A stretch of 64,000 nt of DNA from Fervidicola ferrireducens (GTDB lineage Bacteria; Bacillota; Thermosediminibacteria; Thermosediminibacterales; Thermosediminibacteraceae), in the NCBI RefSeq assembly GCF_001562425.1, contig NZ_LOED01000001.1:1-64000 (forward strand), read 5' to 3'. The number at the start of each line of letters is the position of its first letter. Positions within the stretch are counted from its first letter, which is position 1. The translations under genes and the position numbers were made by a program. Below the pieces are notes generated by a model. It searched no databases and was not told the DNA's origin. It saw only the letters and a list, made by a program, of their open reading frames with translations. Shown piece by piece: positions 17,480 through 25,429 of this stretch.

Positions 17480-19120
17480 CTAAAATACGGCTTTGGCCGG
17501 AAACGACTGGCTCTTTGCTATCTCTTTTGCGATTTCATAACCTGCATCCGCATACCTTATGACCCCCAGCGCCGGATCTGATTTTAAGACAAGCTGCAGG
17601 CGTTTTTCCGCTTCTTCGGTCCCATCGGCTATCACAGTCATACCAGAGTGTATTGAATATCCAATTCCTACACCTCCACCCTGGTAGAGCCCAACTAGCG
17701 TAGCACCGGAGCAGCAGTTGAGCATGGCGTTCAAAACCGGCCAGTCCGCAATTGCATCGCTGCCGTCCTTCATAGCTTCAGTCTCCCTGAAAGGTGACGC
17801 TACTGCGGCAGCGTCCATATGGTCTCTGGTAATGGCGATGGGTGCCTTTAATTCACCGATCCTGACCATATGGTTAATTATCTCACCGAATAACACCCTC
17901 TCCCGGTAATTGAGCCAGCATACCCTTGCGGGGAGTCCGTGAAAAGAAAATCGTTTTTCTACAAAGTCAATCCACTCGACAATCCTTTTATCGTTTTTAA
18001 AAATAGCCTTAATAACTTCATCGGTCCTGTAAATGTCTTCAGGATCCCCCGATAGCGCAACCCACCTGAATGGTCCCCTGCCTTCGCAAAACAGCGGCCT
18101 TATATACTCCGCCACAAAACTGGGAAATAACGCGCCTTTTAAGCCAGCCTTTCTACCCTGTGTTCTCAGGTTATTGCCATAATCAAAAACCACCGCACCT
18201 TTTTCCTTCAGGGAGACCATGGCACTTACGTGCCTTTTTATTGTCTTTAAAGCTTTTTCTTCGTATATATGGGGGTTTCGCTCCCTTAATTCAGCAGCCT
18301 CTTCCACCGAAAACCCAGAGGGTACATAACTTTTTAGATCGTGGGCAGGGGTCTGATCGGTCACCACATCGGGCACAATTCCTTTTTTAACAAATTCCTC
18401 ATATACATCGGCGGCATTTCCTACGAGGCCTATGGACACCGGCTCCTTCCTTGAAATGTACCCTGCAGTTATATCCAGAGCCTCGTCAAGAGAAGTAGCC
18501 ATAACATCAATTACACTAGATAGCAGGCGTTTTTTAACTACGCTTTTATCCACTTCTACGATTATGGCAACACCACCGTTAGCAGTTATCGCGAGGGGTT
18601 GGGCGCTTCCCATTTCTCCAAGGCCGGAAGAGAGTATTAGTTTACCTCTTAAATTCCCCCCAAAATGCTTCTTTGCCACCTGATTAAAAGTCTCCCATGT
18701 CCCTTGAAGTATTCCTTGAGTACCTATATACGACCAGGAACCTGCAGTACTCTGCCCGTAAGCAGTAAGCCCCTTCTTTTCCAGCTCGTAAAAAGTCTCC
18801 CACGTGGACCACTTGGGCACTAGTAGGGCACCGGCCATTATCACTCTTGGAGCAAAGGAAAACGTCCTGAATACGCCCACGGGTTTGCCTGACTGAACTA
18901 ACAGGGTTTCGTCGTTTTCAAGATTTTTTAAAATATCTATTATTCTAATCAGGCACTCGTAATTTCTTGCTACTTTTCCGCTACCCCCATACGCGATCAG
19001 ATCCTGGGGTTTTTTGGCAATATCCGGATGCAGGCAATTTAGGAGGAGCCTTAAAAGCCCCTCCTGCTGCCAGCCTTTGCAGTTTAGCTGATTGCCTGTA
19101 GGTGATTTTAAGATTTCCAT
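17480..19120 (-). CDS. Divergent urocanase-family paralogue
   Basis: About 546 residues, same family and length as the hutU at 14542-16191 and alignable along its length. Several conserved spots differ: NAD segment GLGEMGSAQPLA (GGMGG expected), LPARVCWLNYRERV (YGERA expected), DHMDAAAVASPFRE ([10 protein letters not shown] expected) and [18 protein letters not shown] (WVSVHHGGG expected). The active-site Cys segment and NAD fold remain, so it is probably an enzyme but perhaps with another substrate, for example a modified urocanate such as thiourocanate. ATG 19120 is preferred over ATG 19129, which is too near the GGG. Lies between the YjiH-family gene and the AraC regulator. Confidence 0.85.
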   Translation of the reverse strand: MEILKSPTGNQLNCKGWQQEGLLRLLLNCLHPDIAKKPQDLIAYGGSGKVARNYECLIRIIDILKNLENDETLLVQSGKPVGVFRTFSFAPRVIMAGALLVPKWSTWETFYELEKKGLTAYGQSTAGSWSYIGTQGILQGTWETFNQVAKKHFGGNLRGKLILSSGLGEMGSAQPLAITANGGVAIIVEVDKSVVKKRLLSSVIDVMATSLDEALDITAGYISRKEPVSIGLVGNAADVYEEFVKKGIVPDVVTDQTPAHDLKSYVPSGFSVEEAAELRERNPHIYEEKALKTIKRHVSAMVSLKEKGAVVFDYGNNLRTQGRKAGLKGALFPSFVAEYIRPLFCEGRGPFRWVALSGDPEDIYRTDEVIKAIFKNDKRIVEWIDFVEKRFSFHGLPARVCWLNYRERVLFGEIINHMVRIGELKAPIAITRDHMDAAAVASPFRETEAMKDGSDAIADWPVLNAMLNCCSGATLVGLYQGGGVGIGYSIHSGMTVIADGTEEAEKRLQLVLKSDPALGVIRYADAGYEIAKEIAKSQSFPAKAVF

Positions 19121-19145
19121 CAATACCATCCCTAGCAGGTTTTTT

Positions 19146-20429
19146 TTACAGCAAAATCATAGCCAGCATTGCCGCAAAAACGATCGAGAGAATGGTCCTC
19201 TCTATCCATATAACGATTATTTCTGTTAGGGTCAGAGGAATCTCCGTAGAGAGGAGACAGGGAATTGATGCCGAGAAGAACAGTATAGCGGAAATCGAAA
19301 CAACAGCGACGACAAACCTGGTGACCAGCGGCGCGTTCGCTACAAGAAGAGCTGGTAAAAACATTTCCGCTATTTCTACCGCAGCGGCCTTAGATGCCAA
19401 AACTGGTTCTGGAATTTTACAAAGTAACATAAATGGGTAATATATCCATCCGACAATGTCAAACAATGGAGTATACTCTGCCAGAACAAGGCCCAAAAGT
19501 CCTATGGACATAATTGTAGGTAGAATTGAAACCGCCATTCGAAAACCGTCTTTTATATTTTTCGCAATGCTTTCAAATATGCCTGGTGCATCTGCCGCTG
19601 CTTTTAATGCCTCGTCCCAAGCAACTTTAAAGCCAATACCAATCTCCTTTTCGGGATTAGGTTCAGCAGCATAGCTTTCTGGTTTTCGAGACAAGGGCCA
19701 AACTCTTGCAGTAACTGCAGTCACAGCGAAAGTCACCACTAAAGAGGCCCAGAAGAAAGTATTCCACATATCCATCAAGTTAAGGGTTTTGGCAACTATT
19801 ATCATAAATGTAGCCGAAACTGTAGAAAAACCGGTAGCAATAATAGCCGCCTCTTTAATCGTATATTTTCCTTCTTTGAAAACTCTGTTAGTAATGAGCA
19901 AAGCTATTGAATAGCTTCCTACGAAAGACGCAATTGCATCAATAGCAGATCTTCCGGGAGTCTTCCAGATTAATCTCATAACTGGTCTTAAAAAAGTTCC
20001 GACAAACTCCATCAGACCATACCCAACCAAAAAGGCTAAAAATACCGACCCTATGGGAACTATCAGTCCAACTGGTACCACGAGCTTTTCAAAAAGAAAA
20101 GGCCCCATGTTGCTTTTCAGCATCCACTCTGGACCAATTTTGAAATATACCATAAATGCTATGGGAATTCCTGCAAGCTTAAATATGGAGAAAATGGTAT
20201 CGACCTTCGTTTTTTTCCAACTTCCGTTTATCCAAGGAAGCAATCCTCCCACTGTTGTTACTATAAGCGCATAAATGAGGGCAAAGGAGGTAAGATTAGT
20301 CCTTATCCATGTCACAATATGGTCTAGAGGAATTGACGAACTCCCTTTCCAATTTATTGGAATAAAAAACATAAAAATACCGATCACACTAAAGACAACA
20401 AACCTCAATGCCACTTTGGTTCTGTCCAT
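19146..20429 (-). CDS. yjiH: YjiH-family membrane protein with nucleoside-recognition (Gate) domains
   Basis: 427 residues with about ten hydrophobic helices. Two Gate-like regions are visible, one near LVPIGSVFLAFLVGYGL and another in SIAKNIKDGFRMAVSILP. YjiH proteins occur next to histidine-utilisation genes in many Firmicutes, and here it stands between hutH and the urocanase paralogue, so uptake or export of histidine or a related imidazole is a fair guess, unproved. AGGAGGGG precedes ATG 20429. Plasma membrane. Confidence 0.82.
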   Translation of the reverse strand: MDRTKVALRFVVFSVIGIFMFFIPINWKGSSSIPLDHIVTWIRTNLTSFALIYALIVTTVGGLLPWINGSWKKTKVDTIFSIFKLAGIPIAFMVYFKIGPEWMLKSNMGPFLFEKLVVPVGLIVPIGSVFLAFLVGYGLMEFVGTFLRPVMRLIWKTPGRSAIDAIASFVGSYSIALLITNRVFKEGKYTIKEAAIIATGFSTVSATFMIIVAKTLNLMDMWNTFFWASLVVTFAVTAVTARVWPLSRKPESYAAEPNPEKEIGIGFKVAWDEALKAAADAPGIFESIAKNIKDGFRMAVSILPTIMSIGLLGLVLAEYTPLFDIVGWIYYPFMLLCKIPEPVLASKAAAVEIAEMFLPALLVANAPLVTRFVVAVVSISAILFFSASIPCLLSTEIPLTLTEIIVIWIERTILSIVFAAMLAMILL

Positions 20430-20844
20430 AAATCACCCCTCCTAATTTTCTTTTAAACATCTCTTCAGTAAAAAATATTTTAACCCTTCGTAAATTTTTC
20501 TATAAAATAAGCATTTTTTTGCTTATTTAATGCAGCGTATCTATGCTGTTCTCAATTTTTTTAAATGTTAATTCTGGTGTAGAAACCTAATTTTAAAGCC
20601 GTCCCTTCCATAAATTTGCAAAATTATTAAGGAAAATTATGTTAATCTGTGCTTGTTTTGAACTTTTCATGGCCAAAACCCAATACAAAAGTCTACAGAT
20701 TAGGACTTAACTTCTCATTTTGTATGCATAATTACCATTTATTAGGATAAAATGGGCATACTTCCCGCTCTGATTTCACGTAATTGCTCTTTAAACTTGC
20801 TCCAGCATGTATCTTGAAAATCGTTTAAAGTTATGAACAAATAA
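20430..20844. other. 415-bp gap between hutH and yjiH with a possible degenerate coding tail and an AT-rich stem-loop
   Basis: Minus strand: from TTG 20840 to TAA 20744-20742 a 32-codon frame contains DTCWSKFKEQLREIRAGSMP and has no ribosome site, so it looks like the remnant end of a longer gene or a repeat. Further on, AAATAAGC and GCTTATTT (20505-20512 / 20521-20528) form an 8-bp stem with an 8-nt loop. No consensus promoter or sigma-54 site is evident. yjiH could therefore use its own AT-rich promoter here. Confidence 0.4.
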
Positions 20845-22377
20845 TTATTCTAAATCTCCAATAGCCTCTTCAATCTTTCTCACTAACTCGCCATTTTTTA
20901 TGATATTCGTAAGTTTTTTTACATCTATGCTTAATACTCTGTCTTCTACAATTTTAGGCACTATATCCCTTACGGCTTTGTAGACCACGTCGGTTCCCTT
21001 CCCCAACTTAAGCGAGCGGTTTTTCTCCATCCTAAAATCTAAAGCCTGAGCGGCACACAAAAGCTCAATGGCCAATACATTTGTGGTATTCTCGACAATT
21101 TTCAAAGCTTTTCTGGCCGCGATTGTACCCATGCTTACATGGTCTTCTTGATTGGCAGAAGAAGGTATTGAATCGACGCTGGCCGGAAAGGACAGGGTTT
21201 TGTTCTCAGAAACTAAAGCAGCAGCAGTATACTGGCTTATCATCAGGCCAGAATTCAATCCGCCTTTTTCTGTCAAAAAAGCTGGCAATCCCTCATTGAG
21301 ATGTGGATTCACAAGTCGCTCTACGCGGCGCTCCGAAATATTTGCCAGTTCCGACACGGCTATGCTTAAATAATCCATACTTATGGCCACAGGTTCTCCA
21401 TGGAAGTTGCCGCCCGAAATTACCCTCTCTTCTTCGGAAAATATAAGGGGATTATCTGTAGCTGAATTTATCTCAATTTCTAGTACTCTTTTTACATGCC
21501 GTATAGCATCTTTTATTGCCCCATGAACTTGAGGTATGCACCTTAATGCATAGGCATCCTGCACTTTCAATTGCCCCTGACGAGTAACAAACTCGCTTCC
21601 CTCTAGCAACTTTCTCATATTTCTTGCACACGAGACTTGTCCAGGATGAGGCCTCACTAACTGGACTCTCTCATCTAATGCGTCGATTACACCGTTTAAA
21701 GCTTCAAAGCTTAAGGCGCCACAGATATCTGCAACTTTTGATAGGTTCACAGCCCCGGCGATTGCAAGGCTTCCTATTGCCGACATGGCCTGAGTTCCGT
21801 TTATCAACGCAAGGCCTTCCTTTGCCTCAAGAATTACAGGTCTTATCCCGGCTCGTGCTAAAGCTTCACCTCCAGTCATTACTTTACCCTCATAAACTGC
21901 TTCTCCCTCCCCTATCATTACCAGAACCATATGGGCAAGAGGCACTAGATCCCCACTTGCCCCCAGCGAGCCCTGACACGGCACAAGCGGTGTAACCCCT
22001 TTATTCAGCATTTCAATTAAAGTCATTATCGTAGAAAGCCTCACTCCCGAGTAGCCTTTTGCGAGGGCATTTACCCTTAAAAGCATCATTGCCCTTACTA
22101 CTTCTTCTGGAAGATAATCCCCAACACCCACCGCATGGCTCCTTATTAGATTTATCTGCAATTTCCGGGTATCTTCCGGCGAAATTACAACGTTGCAAAA
22201 CTTACCAAAACCCGTGGTAACACCGTAAATTACTTCTCCTTTTTCTACTACATTTTCCACATATTCCCTCGAACGTTCGATTTTTTCTATGGCCTCAGCT
22301 GAAAGTTCCACCTTTTCACCTTCAACTGCTACTTTTAATACATCTTCGATGGTTAGATTTTCACCATTTATTACCAT
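20845..22377 (-). CDS. hutH: Histidine ammonia-lyase
   Basis: Deaminates L-histidine to trans-urocanate using the self-made MIO cofactor. 510 residues from ATG 22377 (GGGGGTG 7 nt upstream); an ATG at 22404 is poorly placed. The MIO triad Ala140-Ser141-Gly142 lies in GSLGASGDLVPLAH, and YGVTTGFGKF (Y51) is the substrate loop. SSANQEDHVSMG is the usual C-terminal catalytic segment. First gene of the hut cluster; cytoplasmic homotetramer as known for the family. Confidence 0.96.
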   Translation of the reverse strand: MVINGENLTIEDVLKVAVEGEKVELSAEAIEKIERSREYVENVVEKGEVIYGVTTGFGKFCNVVISPEDTRKLQINLIRSHAVGVGDYLPEEVVRAMMLLRVNALAKGYSGVRLSTIMTLIEMLNKGVTPLVPCQGSLGASGDLVPLAHMVLVMIGEGEAVYEGKVMTGGEALARAGIRPVILEAKEGLALINGTQAMSAIGSLAIAGAVNLSKVADICGALSFEALNGVIDALDERVQLVRPHPGQVSCARNMRKLLEGSEFVTRQGQLKVQDAYALRCIPQVHGAIKDAIRHVKRVLEIEINSATDNPLIFSEEERVISGGNFHGEPVAISMDYLSIAVSELANISERRVERLVNPHLNEGLPAFLTEKGGLNSGLMISQYTAAALVSENKTLSFPASVDSIPSSANQEDHVSMGTIAARKALKIVENTTNVLAIELLCAAQALDFRMEKNRSLKLGKGTDVVYKAVRDIVPKIVEDRVLSIDVKKLTNIIKNGELVRKIEEAIGDLE

Positions 22378-22451
22378 TTCTGTCCACCCCCGCGAATATT
22401 TCATATTTTATTTTGTAATAGTTTAATGCGATAAAATCTCCCAAAAAGTCA

Positions 22452-22484
22452 TCAAGGGAACCTCCTCGGAGAAGGTTCCCTTGA
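22452..22484 (-). promoter_or_regulatory. Strong stem-loop in the hutH 5' region (possible attenuator)
   Basis: Perfect 12-bp inverted repeat TCAAGGGAACCT / AGGTTCCCTTGA with a 9-nt loop, about 75 bp upstream of the hutH start. On the minus strand it is followed by TGATGACTTTTT. It could terminate early hutH transcripts (attenuation) or stop unrelated transcription. No upstream gene on either strand ends here, so a plain terminator role is not obvious. Confidence 0.45.
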
Positions 22485-22690
22485 AAAAAGTTTTTCCTTG
22501 CAGGTATTAGCTTGCTTTATTTTTCTACTTTTCGTCATTTCATCAGAAAAAATTATAAGAACATAAAGTTAGAGTTTTTATTCTATAAAACCTTTACTTT
22601 TTCCTGCTTTTTTGTGTAACTAGGCACAGATTTTCCGGGATTGACATATATTATATTGCCCACAAAGTTATCCGAAAAGGAGGCCTTAAC

Positions 22691-22927
22691 GTGCAATCAC
22701 GTCAAGCTTTCGGTTCTAGAATATTGCGCCGGGGCATGCGCGGCATGGATGTGGCCGAACTTCAGATGAAATTACAGTCCCTTGGGTATTACATGGGTCC
22801 TATAGACGGCATCTTCGGTCCTTTAACCGAGAGGGCAGTAAGGCAGCTCCAGCGGGACAACAATATAAAAGTCGATGGCATAGTTGGACCCCAAACCTAT
22901 GCCGTATTAGAGCAACTTATACCATAA
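22691..22927 (+). CDS. Small peptidoglycan-binding (PG_binding_1) protein
   Basis: 78 residues that are almost only one PG_binding_1 domain: RGMRGMDVAELQMKLQSLGY, then GPIDGIFGPLTERAVRQLQ and VDGIVGPQTYAVLEQL. No signal peptide or catalytic domain is visible. AAAAGGAGG stands 5-6 nt before GTG 22691. A CATATATTA box at 22645-22653 with AC 17 nt upstream resembles a sigma-K promoter, and sspI is the convergent neighbour, so a spore-coat or cortex role is possible. Function not established. Confidence 0.8.
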   Translation: MQSRQAFGSRILRRGMRGMDVAELQMKLQSLGYYMGPIDGIFGPLTERAVRQLQRDNNIKVDGIVGPQTYAVLEQLIP

Positions 22928-22934
22928 ATGCTTT

Positions 22935-22954
22935 AGGGGTGGAAATCCACCCCT
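22935..22954. terminator. Bidirectional terminator between the PG-binding gene and sspI
   Basis: AGGGGTGG-AAAT-CCACCCCT, an 8-bp perfect stem between the two convergent stop codons; T-rich on the plus side (CTTTAG), weaker on the other. Confidence 0.7.
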
Positions 22955-22969
22955 TTAGTCATAATGTTG

Positions 22970-23185
22970 CTATGTTCTTTCAATAGCTGCCATAATTTTA
23001 TCCATCATGCTTTCTTTTTCGCTGCTATTTGATTTTTGCCACACCACTTCAAAAAGTACCCCCATTCCAGGAAGGGCCTGTTCCTCTCGAGTTTGTATGG
23101 TCTCGTTGATGTATTCTTTCACCTCCTCCCGCGTACTTCCCTCTAGGTTTTTCAATACCAGTTCCCTGATGTCGAACGAGGCCAC
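22970..23185 (-). CDS. sspI: Small acid-soluble spore protein SspI
   Basis: 71 residues, the usual length of SspI. The family core is clear: NETIQTREEQALPGMGVLFE followed by VVWQKSNSSEKESMMDKI, with the SspI order of an N-terminal helix, acidic patch and LPG-GVLFEV-W block. SspI is a minor spore-core protein made in the forespore. GTG 23185 follows GGAGG by 9 nt. It shows the organism belongs to an endospore-forming lineage. Confidence 0.88.
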   Translation of the reverse strand: MASFDIRELVLKNLEGSTREEVKEYINETIQTREEQALPGMGVLFEVVWQKSNSSEKESMMDKIMAAIERT

Positions 23186-23260
23186 CGTTTCTTTCCTCCT
23201 TCATTTTGTTTTTCTCAATTTAATAATTCCCTCAATTAAACCTAAAAATACTAAAAAAAT

Positions 23261-23280
23261 AAGAGGCGGTTACGCCCCTT
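23261..23280 (-). terminator. Terminator of the ABC importer operon
   Basis: Minus strand AAGGGGCG-TAAC-CGCCTCTT (8 bp with one G-U) followed by ATTTTTTTAG; 19 bp past the permease stop. Confidence 0.8.
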
Positions 23281-23298
23281 GAAGCCTTAAGTAATTTT

Positions 23299-24399
23299 TT
23301 ATTCAGCTGATTCTGCTCTTATATTAGCATCAAAATTCTTCTGAATCGCGTGCAATGCCAGTGAAAGGGCAATTACGCCGTAAGCCACGAAAGACCTGAA
23401 AAATTCCCCTATTTGCGGGTCACCGAAGAGGTTTTTCCCCGCATTGGGCGAAACTATAAACAGTGTATGGAACAAAATGGTGCCTATTATGGCATTGCTT
23501 ATAGTAGCTTTTGTAACCGAAGCTCCACCCACTAAAATAGCCGCAACGGCAAACATTCCAACTTGTTCGTGGCTACTGTAAGTCTGAAGGGTCCCTATGT
23601 TCTGCAAAAAGATTATCTGTCCCCACGCTGCAAGAAGGGTTGATATCGTAATAGCAACCAGTCTTGTCCTGTCCACGTCAATTCCTGCCACTTCCGCCAC
23701 GTGCATATCCTGACCTACCGCCCTGAAATCCTGTCCGATTTTAGTCTTCAGGATAAATTTGGTAAAAAGGCACAAAAGCCCAATCAATATGAAAGAAGCG
23801 ACGGGTATTCTTACCCCCACTATATTAATGCTTAACAGATTATCCAAGGCATACTGGATGAGCGAAAGGTCTATGGCGTTCTTTAAACCGATGCCGCCCG
23901 GCAGCACGATTTCCGGGTTCTTTATAGGAATGATGGTACCTACAAACAACAAAAACACTAGCTGGTACAATCCCATCGCGAAAAAGCCCAGAATCAAACT
24001 GGTAATCATTTCCTTGCCCTTGGTTTTATTTAATAATATACCGGTGGCATATCCGAAAACCAGCGCAAAGGGAACTGAAATTAACATAGCAAGGAACAGA
24101 CCTAAAATGCCGCCTATATTCCACACTTTTATTGCGATAAGGCCTATTTGCCCTGCCATAGCCCCTATAACAAGAGCGAAATTCAGTCCCATTCCTGCCA
24201 CCACAGGGATTATAAGGGACAAAACCAGGAAAAGATTCCTGTCCAATCTATTGACAATCTCGTTCACGATGTAAAGGAAGCTTAGTTTGGAAGCCACAAC
24301 CCCTCCCAGACATATCACGAAAAACAATAGGGGAACCATATTGCTCCTTATGAGTTTTATCAGTGTTTTTTTCGAAAACATAGCTTTCATCTCATTCAT
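23299..24399 (-). CDS. ABC transporter permease 2 (RbsC/BmpC-like superfamily)
   Basis: About 366 residues with roughly ten hydrophobic helices and the inner-membrane ABC coupling region GQDFRAVGQDMHVAEVAGID, as in ribose/nucleoside-type permeases. The start overlaps the end of the first permease; ATG 24390 (M4) has better spacing to GGGAGG than ATG 24399. Last gene of the SBP-ATPase-permease-permease set. Two different permease genes imply a heterodimeric channel. Confidence 0.87.
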   Translation of the reverse strand: MNEMKAMFSKKTLIKLIRSNMVPLLFFVICLGGVVASKLSFLYIVNEIVNRLDRNLFLVLSLIIPVVAGMGLNFALVIGAMAGQIGLIAIKVWNIGGILGLFLAMLISVPFALVFGYATGILLNKTKGKEMITSLILGFFAMGLYQLVFLLFVGTIIPIKNPEIVLPGGIGLKNAIDLSLIQYALDNLLSINIVGVRIPVASFILIGLLCLFTKFILKTKIGQDFRAVGQDMHVAEVAGIDVDRTRLVAITISTLLAAWGQIIFLQNIGTLQTYSSHEQVGMFAVAAILVGGASVTKATISNAIIGTILFHTLFIVSPNAGKNLFGDPQIGEFFRSFVAYGVIALSLALHAIQKNFDANIRAESAE

Positions 24400-25429
24400 T
24401 CCCTCCCACCCTGGTTAATGCGTACAAAATTACTCCATTACTTACTATTATCCTCACTACCTCCGAGAGATTCCCTTCCGGCATCATTCTATTAATCACC
24501 GGCAGCGAAATGGTAAGGAGGGATTGAAATAAAATCACTCCAGCTATTACGTTGGAAATGGAAGCCTTTCTCGCTGTTGCTCCGCCAATTAATATTGCGG
24601 AAATCGCAGCGAAAGGCATCATCAAGGGGCCGGTGTAAAGCTGGAAAAATCCGTAGCTTTGGGCATACACAAGTATGCCGATTCCGCCCAAAACCATGGA
24701 GAGTATGGTCCCTATTGTCCTATATTTATCCACATTAATCCCTGAAGCTTGGGCAAACCTGGGATTGCTCCCCGCAGCCATCATGGCGATTCCAGTCTTG
24801 GACCTCAAAAAAAGCCAGATGAAGAAACAACAGACGGCAAAAAACAAAAAGGTACCTATGGGTAAGTCAACATTGGGCAGAGTTATCAACCGGTCCAGCA
24901 CCTTATCGTATTTATTTGCCAGGGTTATGGTGGTTCTGAGACCTCTTCCTCCTATTGCCCACACCATTTCGGGATTCCTAAAAGGAAGCAACAACCACCC
25001 GATGCACATCAAGGACACGACTGAAAAACCCATGTATGTCCCTACGGTCATCTCGTCCCCTTTAACTTTATTTAACAAGATGGAATACAAATAACCCGCC
25101 ATTACCGAAAGAGGAATGGAAATCAAAACCGCAGTCAAAAAACCCTTCAATCCCACGATGTTCATTTCTATAGTTATGCATCCGGCAATCAAACCGCATA
25201 TTATTCCTATGGAAAGTGCAAAATTGAGTCCCGTTCCCGATACAATGCTCGGCACCATCGCCAGCACCAAAACGCTGTTCATGCCTATTCTTACGAGTGA
25301 GTCCTTCAAAAGCCCGTAAACGCTTTGCTTTTGTATAATTGCTATAATGAGGAGTATTATAAGCAGGATTGTTATAAAAACTTTAGGATAACCGTACTTA
25401 TCTACGAGCTTTTGCCACAGGTTTTTCAT
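24392..25429 (-). CDS. ABC transporter permease 1 (RbsC/BmpC-like superfamily)
   Basis: 345 residues from ATG 25429, which follows AAGGAGGAGG and overlaps the ATPase stop as TAATG. Multiple hydrophobic helices; the conserved cytoplasmic loop reads SKTGIAMMAAGSNPRFAQAS. Related to permease 2 but clearly distinct. Sits with a two-domain ATPase and a DUF3798 lipoprotein, a known type of importer with unidentified substrate. Confidence 0.87.
   Translation of the reverse strand: MKNLWQKLVDKYGYPKVFITILLIILLIIAIIQKQSVYGLLKDSLVRIGMNSVLVLAMVPSIVSGTGLNFALSIGIICGLIAGCITIEMNIVGLKGFLTAVLISIPLSVMAGYLYSILLNKVKGDEMTVGTYMGFSVVSLMCIGWLLLPFRNPEMVWAIGGRGLRTTITLANKYDKVLDRLITLPNVDLPIGTFLFFAVCCFFIWLFLRSKTGIAMMAAGSNPRFAQASGINVDKYRTIGTILSMVLGGIGILVYAQSYGFFQLYTGPLMMPFAAISAILIGGATARKASISNVIAGVILFQSLLTISLPVINRMMPEGNLSEVVRIIVSNGVILYALTRVGGNE

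Noticed and set aside
20430-22690. Sigma-54 promoters in front of hutH or yjiH
   Set aside because: I found no GG/GC pair at 10-nt spacing within a TGGCAY-TTGC context there; the sigma-54 sites are confined to the ornithine region.
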